Positions 5,824-7,154 of a stretch of DNA of 7,154 nucleotides are shown piece after piece (position 1 is the first letter of the stretch; each line of letters opens with the position of its first letter). A program made the translations under genes and the position numbers. This DNA comes from JBBAEA01 sp041656175. Its GTDB lineage: Bacteria; Myxococcota_A; Bradymonadia; UBA4248. The DNA lies in NCBI GenBank assembly GCA_041656175.1, contig JBBAEA010000160.1, forward strand, positions 1-7,154, read 5' to 3'. Below the pieces are notes generated by a model. It ran no database searches. It was not told where the DNA came from and saw nothing but the letters and a program-made list of their open reading frames with translations.

Positions 5824-5859
5824 TGGGGCGGTAGCCCCAATAGATCAGAGTTTCCCTAA
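5824..5859 (-). repeat. Dispersed repeat B, right copy, overlapping the LuxE-like stop codon
   Basis: Read on the minus strand it is TTAGGGAAACTCTGAT then CTATT then GGGGCTACCGCCCCA, the counterpart of 3056-3092. Its first bases contain the TAG stop of the LuxE-like gene (5856-5858), and the hairpin GGGGC-TACC-GCCCC spans 5825-5838. Confidence 0.75.
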
Positions 5860-7037
5860 GCGTTCGACTTTGCAAGTTCTTCCCACGCTAAGCTACAACC
5901 TTTAGGCTCTGCCGAGCTTGCGCGTCCTAGCAATTTTAGGGCGCGTTTTGGATTTTTCGCTAAGGACTTAGAGCAATCTGCATTGAGTTTTTGCCATTGT
6001 CCGAGGTCGCCTGTTAAAACATAAGCAGCGGAATCAATGTTGCAGAGATCGAATATCGCGATTTGGCCAACGGTGTCGTCCTCTATGGGCTCAAGTGTGT
6101 GCGGGTTTAAAATATGTACTTCGCACCAAGGGGGTGCCAAGAAGAGGCCAGGTTCTGGTAGGGGGGAAGCCCCGCTGGGATCGCGAATTTCGTAGAGTTG
6201 GCTCGATAATTCGCACATACTGTATTCGGCATAGATCATCGCTTCGGGGATTCCAAAGAGCGCGGCTAGCTCATCTCGAAGCTCCGTAGCATTGACTTCG
6301 GTTTTACGCCCCTTGTTCCCGCCCGTTTCCATGATACGAGAACCCGCGGGGAGCGAAAATCTTTGTTTATCCAGTGCTTTGAGTAGCTCTGCGTAAGCCA
6401 AACTTGTTCCGAGTAAGTGTACGGGCATCGAATTTAATTCGGCGTCACGCAAGGATTTCGTTAAAAACTCTAAGTCTAATCCAGAGTTTGCAGAAAACGC
6501 AAAACCTGAAGCATCGTCGCCCAAAGTGCGCACGATCTCCGTGAGCATAAATCCCAAGGAGGAACTTGGGTTTTCTTCGTATGGGGGCATTAAAGAAATA
6601 TAGCGCGGTCGCCCGAATAGGCCGTGTGTCGCCATGATGGAGAAGAACTGAAATATCGACTCTTGCATCAGTTTAAGATCGCGGAATCTGTGCACAGACC
6701 TTGATTCGGTGGTGGTTCCACTGGAGTGAAACTCCGCTACGCTAAGTTCAGGGGGGAAGGGGAAGAGTTCAGCGCGCTTAAACGCCGTTGTGGGCAAGGG
6801 CGCGTAGTCGTGTATTTCATTGGGATTGCTGTTTTTGGCAAAGTGTTCGCTGTATTTTTTAAATACAGCGTTGTATTTGCGTTGATAGGCGAGCAGTTCA
6901 AGGGCTAGGGGTCTTAAACGCGGGTACGTTGGCGCAGGGTGTCGCGCGCTCATAGCGCGAAAGCATGAGAAGCAAAACTTGCTAATGCGTTGTATTAAAC
7001 TTGATCTTTCTTCTTCCATCATATTATTTATGGTCAT
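5856..7037 (-). CDS. LuxE-family acyl-protein synthetase (fatty acid adenylating)
   Basis: The 393-residue product has the hallmarks of the LuxE/acyl-protein synthetase family of the ANL adenylating enzymes (ATP + fatty acid to acyl-AMP, then transfer to an enzyme Cys, normally for reduction to aldehyde by LuxC). Visible motifs, counted from the ATG at 7037, are the P-loop-like SSGTTTES (105-112), METGGNKGRKTEV (236-248), YAEYSMCELSSQ (269-280; the family usually has EYGMTELSSQ), DLCNIDSAAYVLTGDLG (330-346) and LGRASSAEPKGCSLA (370-384). Cys381 in GCSLA sits where the acyl-accepting cysteine of Vibrio LuxE lies near the C-terminus. Length fits the family (about 360-380). Starts are TTG 7043, ATG 7037 or ATG 7022/7019; none has a ribosome binding site, and I prefer 7037 from the promoter position. 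No LuxC or other lux-like gene is in the window. A cytosolic enzyme making acyl thioester for an aldehyde, or another acyl product, is inferred; bioluminescence is not implied. Confidence 0.88.
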   Translation of the reverse strand: MTINNMMEEERSSLIQRISKFCFSCFRAMSARHPAPTYPRLRPLALELLAYQRKYNAVFKKYSEHFAKNSNPNEIHDYAPLPTTAFKRAELFPFPPELSVAEFHSSGTTTESRSVHRFRDLKLMQESIFQFFSIMATHGLFGRPRYISLMPPYEENPSSSLGFMLTEIVRTLGDDASGFAFSANSGLDLEFLTKSLRDAELNSMPVHLLGTSLAYAELLKALDKQRFSLPAGSRIMETGGNKGRKTEVNATELRDELAALFGIPEAMIYAEYSMCELSSQLYEIRDPSGASPLPEPGLFLAPPWCEVHILNPHTLEPIEDDTVGQIAIFDLCNIDSAAYVLTGDLGQWQKLNADCSKSLAKNPKRALKLLGRASSAEPKGCSLAWEELAKSNA

Positions 7038-7045
7038 AAGCAATT

Positions 7046-7075
7046 ATTGTATAAAAGTGTTAATAGTAAATGCAA
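7046..7075 (-). promoter_or_regulatory. Promoter of the LuxE-like gene, giving a near-leaderless mRNA
   Basis: On the minus strand TTGCAT (7075-7070) is followed after 18 bases by TACAAT (7051-7046); the overlapping TATACA at 7053-7048 gives a 16-base spacer. Transcription would start at about 7039-7041, only a few bases before the ATG at 7037, which fits the missing Shine-Dalgarno. Confidence 0.45.
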
Positions 7076-7084
7076 TACTTTGCA

Positions 7085-7132
7085 CGGGGGGAAACCCTTT
7101 TCTTTGTGCCAAAGAAAAGATGTTTCCCCCCG
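7085..7132. repeat. 48-nt nested G6/C6 hairpin
   Basis: Outer arms CGGGGGGAAAC (7085-7095) and GTTTCCCCCCG (7122-7132) form 11 perfect pairs. Inner arms TTTTCTTTG (7098-7106) and CAAAGAAAA (7110-7118) form nine more, with a 2x3 internal loop and a 3-nt apex. It lies just upstream of the LuxE-like promoter. The outer arms match the hairpin at 3323-3342, and the inner TTTTCTTT word recurs in the 123-bp repeats. It is probably a dispersed palindromic repeat, or possibly the terminator of a gene beyond the window. Confidence 0.75.
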
Positions 7133-7154
7133 TACCCCCCTTCCCCAAAGAAAG

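Noticed and set aside
5711..5905. 64-codon plus-strand open frame
   Set aside because: It runs through three hairpins and into the LuxE-like gene on the opposite strand.

Overview
The window carries three protein-coding loci separated by two long, hairpin-rich intergenic stretches. The organism looks like a Gram-negative bacterium of the Myxococcota/Bradymonadota type (former deltaproteobacterial lineages). This rests on two large lipoproteins with N-terminal lipobox signals, one built from the cysteine-rich 'DCDG..NGCE / NCGACGN.C' modules common in secreted proteins of those groups, and on a free-standing LuxE-family acyl-protein synthetase. The DNA is more AT-rich than typical soil myxobacteria. 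The lineage is an inference; no rRNA or tRNA gene is present to fix it.

Layout. 1-410: non-coding repeat DNA, with two tandem 123-bp units differing at one base, a degenerate partial third copy, and 16-bp terminal inverted repeats. 411-447: a strong bidirectional terminator. 495-2542 (minus): a cysteine-rich lipoprotein gene. Its signal peptide and N-terminal Cys segment lie in one frame and its 85-Cys repeat body in another, joined across a run of seven adenines. 2543-3547: about 1 kb without a convincing gene, holding two promoters (one for each divergent lipoprotein gene), copies of two dispersed repeats, a 9-bp triplet repeat, an 86-nt imperfect hairpin, a G6/C6 hairpin and an AT-rich inverted repeat. 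3548-5449 (plus): a second large lipoprotein, 633 aa, with an Ig-like domain and unrecognised later domains. 5450-5855: intergenic, with a terminator-like hairpin, second copies of both dispersed repeats and a series of stem-loops. 5856-7037 (minus): the LuxE-like gene, apparently with its own promoter and almost no leader. 7085-7146: a nested G6/C6 hairpin and G-rich strand.

The two lipoproteins are divergently transcribed and probably both sit at the cell surface. Nothing in the sequence shows that they work together. The LuxE-like enzyme should activate a fatty acid as acyl-AMP and load it on a cysteine near its own C-terminus, but its usual partner, a LuxC-type acyl reductase, is not in the window. 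The most interesting points are the homopolymer frameshift that would switch export of the Cys-rich protein on or off, and the unusual density of dispersed stem-loop repeats at gene ends. I find no CRISPR array, phage, transposase or defence module.
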